Below, piece by piece: positions 32,289 through 34,140 of a DNA stretch of 34,140 nt; position 1 is the stretch's first letter; each line of letters begins with the position of its first letter. A program made the position numbers and the translations under genes. Source of the DNA: Lysinibacillus piscis (GTDB lineage: Bacteria > Bacillota > Bacilli > Bacillales_A > Planococcaceae); contig NZ_BRZA01000012.1 in NCBI RefSeq assembly GCF_026012395.1, positions 1-34,140 of the forward strand, in the 5' to 3' direction. The notes beneath the pieces were generated by a model that ran no database searches, was not told the DNA's origin, and saw nothing but the letters and a program-made list of their open reading frames with translations.

Positions 32289-33608
32289 ATGAAAAAACTA
32301 TTTTTACTATACATATTTGTTTCGTCTTTAATGTTGTCGGGGTGTATAAATTCTAACAAGGAAGTATTGCAAGTTTTAACCCCTTTTGAGGGAGATACTA
32401 CAGAGATAGAAATGATTAATGAACAAATAAAACATCTAAACATTGTACTTGAAACAAATTTCTTAATTGGAGAGGACGAATTTGTTACTTTACAAGAAAG
32501 TGAAGAACTATGGAGCGAAATTAATAAGCGAGCATTAAAAAGTATTGATACAAAAAATTATGACTTATTAATAGGTTTTCCTACTCCATATCTTGATAAT
32601 TTAATTCAAGAAGATAAGTTACGAAATATAACTAAGGAAATTTTGAAGGAGCTAGATAATGAAAATTTTCATAAGCCTGTTCTAGATGTAATTAAAAAAG
32701 CTGGTAATGGAGAGATATATTTTACTTCTCCTAGTTTTAATAGCATGTTATTTGCTATTAATCAGGAGCATTTAAAGGCTGCAGGTGTTGATTTGCCTTT
32801 ACAGCCTTTAAATTGGGACACTGTTGAGCAAATGGCTAAACAAATAAGTAAAAAAACAGATTTCAACCCCATATCTATAGGTCCTGGCAGTGCAGATGGT
32901 TTGTTTATGGATTTTGAACTTGTCACTGCGCCAATGAATATACCCATCAAGGATAGTATTAATAGTACTGAGCTTTATGAAGAACAGGAATGGGCTGATG
33001 AATTAAATAGGATAATTGATTTAGTTCAACTTAATAAAAATGATTATCGTGATGAATCATTTTTTAATGGTGAATTAAGTATGAAAATAATGTATCCGCA
33101 TGAGTTAAATATTTTACATAGAAAAGGAAATATAGATCAACTTGGCTTTCCTGTTAAGACGGATTTAAATATTACTATCTTACCCCCGCCAAGCTTTAAG
33201 GGGCATGATTTAGATATTTATATTCATACGAATAACATTGCTTTAACATCCAATACACTTAATACTATAACTTCTTTAAAAGTACTTAAATATTTGATAA
33301 GTAAAGAGTATGCTATCAAAGCTATAAGTGAAGAAAAGGCTTTCTTCAGAGGAAATTTCCCATCTTATTATGATAAGGATACACTAACTTTGTATAAAAC
33401 TAAATTCCCTAAATTAGATAATCCTAAATATTTGTATTATGGAGAAAAAGGGTCTTATCATCCTGAAGTATTTACTCAAGAGCAATATGTTCGTTTTCAT
33501 GAGGTAAACAGAAATATTTTTCCTCTTATGGTAAATAGAGAAATGAATATAGAACAAGGGGTTAAGGAAATTAACATAATATATAAAGAGCGGGAAGGGA
33601 AAAAATGA
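32289..33608 (+). CDS. extracellular solute-binding lipoprotein (family 1-like)
   Basis: A 439-aa lipoprotein. The signal sequence ends in the lipobox LSGC with Cys19 as the lipidated residue. The rest has the layout of ABC-transporter solute-binding proteins of the sugar-binding type: a region like YDLLIGFPTPYLDNLIQEDKLRNIT near 100-122, FAINQEHLKAAGVD..P.NWDTVEQMAKQI near 155-188, and a C-terminal part with EYAIKAISEEKAFFRGNFPS. AAGGAG precedes ATG 32289. No permease or ATPase gene is seen beside it within the window, so its transporter is elsewhere or it has another role. It overlaps the next gene by ATGA. Confidence 0.85.
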   Translation: MKKLFLLYIFVSSLMLSGCINSNKEVLQVLTPFEGDTTEIEMINEQIKHLNIVLETNFLIGEDEFVTLQESEELWSEINKRALKSIDTKNYDLLIGFPTPYLDNLIQEDKLRNITKEILKELDNENFHKPVLDVIKKAGNGEIYFTSPSFNSMLFAINQEHLKAAGVDLPLQPLNWDTVEQMAKQISKKTDFNPISIGPGSADGLFMDFELVTAPMNIPIKDSINSTELYEEQEWADELNRIIDLVQLNKNDYRDESFFNGELSMKIMYPHELNILHRKGNIDQLGFPVKTDLNITILPPPSFKGHDLDIYIHTNNIALTSNTLNTITSLKVLKYLISKEYAIKAISEEKAFFRGNFPSYYDKDTLTLYKTKFPKLDNPKYLYYGEKGSYHPEVFTQEQYVRFHEVNRNIFPLMVNREMNIEQGVKEINIIYKEREGKK

Positions 33609-34140
33609 AGAAAATATTTTCCTTGGTAGTGCTGATTCCTTTTTTGTTTGTGTTATACCGAAATATAAGCGTTGCGTATTCTGGTCTTTTTCCTGCTCAA
33701 GATTATATTTTATTAGAAATACTAGTGAATATCCTTCCTTTACTTTTGTTTGTAGCTTTCGATGTATACAAGACCGTTAATTTTTCAATAATGAATCTTT
33801 TAATCAAAGCAAGTTTCTATATTTATTTAGTCTACTTGTTACTCTATACAGTTGGTTGTATTCCGTACACTATGATTATGAAGGGTACAAATTTTTCTTT
33901 TAACAACATTTTCAATTCTTTACCTATCAATCTGATTCCTTTAAAGACGTATTTAGTGGATAGCTTCATTCCATTGGCTTTATATGGAAATTTGATTTTA
34001 TTATTCCCTTTAGGTATTTACTTATTTTTTTTGTATGGAAATAAAATCAACACAGTAAACAAAGCTTCAGTAGTTCTAGCTTCATCCACACTCGTGATTG
34101 AAACTGCACAATTATTCGGTAGTTTTTTAAGCGTAATAAG
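33605..34140 (+). CDS. VanZ-like family membrane protein (partial, runs off the window)
   Basis: An open frame from ATG 33605 continues to the window end (178 codons seen, no stop). It is coupled to the lipoprotein gene by an ATGA overlap. The protein has about five hydrophobic segments. The blocks NLIPLKTYLVD, YGNLILLFPLGIYLFFLY and STLVIETAQLFGS follow the VanZ-like pattern (N-L-I-P, GN..LF.PLG, S...IE..Q). Some VanZ-like proteins raise teicoplanin resistance, but most are of unknown function. The C-terminal end is missing. Confidence 0.8.
   Translation, partial: MKKIFSLVVLIPFLFVLYRNISVAYSGLFPAQDYILLEILVNILPLLLFVAFDVYKTVNFSIMNLLIKASFYIYLVYLLLYTVGCIPYTMIMKGTNFSFNNIFNSLPINLIPLKTYLVDSFIPLALYGNLILLFPLGIYLFFLYGNKINTVNKASVVLASSTLVIETAQLFGSFLSVI

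Overview
The window looks like chromosome of a low-GC, Gram-positive, Bacillus-related bacterium. The tRNA set, the Shine-Dalgarno sites (AGGAGG type), the frequent TTG/GTG starts, the three Firmicutes-type riboswitches (lysine, c-di-AMP, guanine) and genes such as bacterial NOS, KimA and Xpt-PbuX all point this way. Lysinibacillus or a close relative is my best guess, as inference only. No phage, IS element, CRISPR array or plasmid feature was seen.

Layout. (1) 1-1850: the 3' end of a 23S rRNA, a 5S rRNA and a block of 17 tRNA genes ending in an intrinsic terminator. (2) 2018-7346: nitric oxide synthase oxygenase, a CynX/NimT-type MFS transporter (minus strand), a lysine riboswitch with terminator controlling a LysP-type permease, and a 3-hydroxyacyl-CoA dehydrogenase-like protein. 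(3) 7384-13168: MntH with a likely MntR operator (minus strand), a c-di-AMP riboswitch followed by the potassium importer KimA, and a guanine riboswitch followed by xpt-pbuX. (4) 13384-16476: a UPF0316 membrane protein, then on the minus strand a SulP transporter with a universal stress protein, and a secreted coiled-coil protein. (5) 16589-22088: sensor kinase, response regulator, ABC ATPase and two ABC-2 permeases in the order of the B. subtilis LnrJKLMN (YfiJKLMN) linearmycin-resistance locus, plus a small membrane protein. (6) 22133-25825: an acetamidase/formamidase and a five-gene operon of ABC ATPase, permease, small membrane protein, ECF sigma factor and small membrane-anchored protein, recalling the B. 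subtilis sigY-yxlCDEFG operon in a different gene order. (7) 25878-28915 and on to 29480, minus strand: a GNAT acetyltransferase with its own promoter, and a complete agr-type quorum-sensing operon agrB-agrD-agrC-agrA. (8) 29725-34140, plus strand: an exported, AT-rich gene group: a papain-like amidase, an anchored propeller-like protein, a small secreted protein, a solute-binding lipoprotein and a VanZ-like protein cut by the window end.

The most interesting item is the agr locus. A 50-codon gene at 28915-28766, too short for ordinary gene finding, sits exactly where agrD belongs and encodes an AgrD-like peptide precursor (Cys-Arg-Met-Phe-Ala followed by an acidic EEELPEKL tail). With AgrB, an AgrC-type kinase and an AgrA-type LytTR regulator it completes a peptide quorum-sensing circuit. 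The divergent secreted-protein genes next door are candidate targets, but that is inference.

All calls come from reading the sequence; no database search was run.
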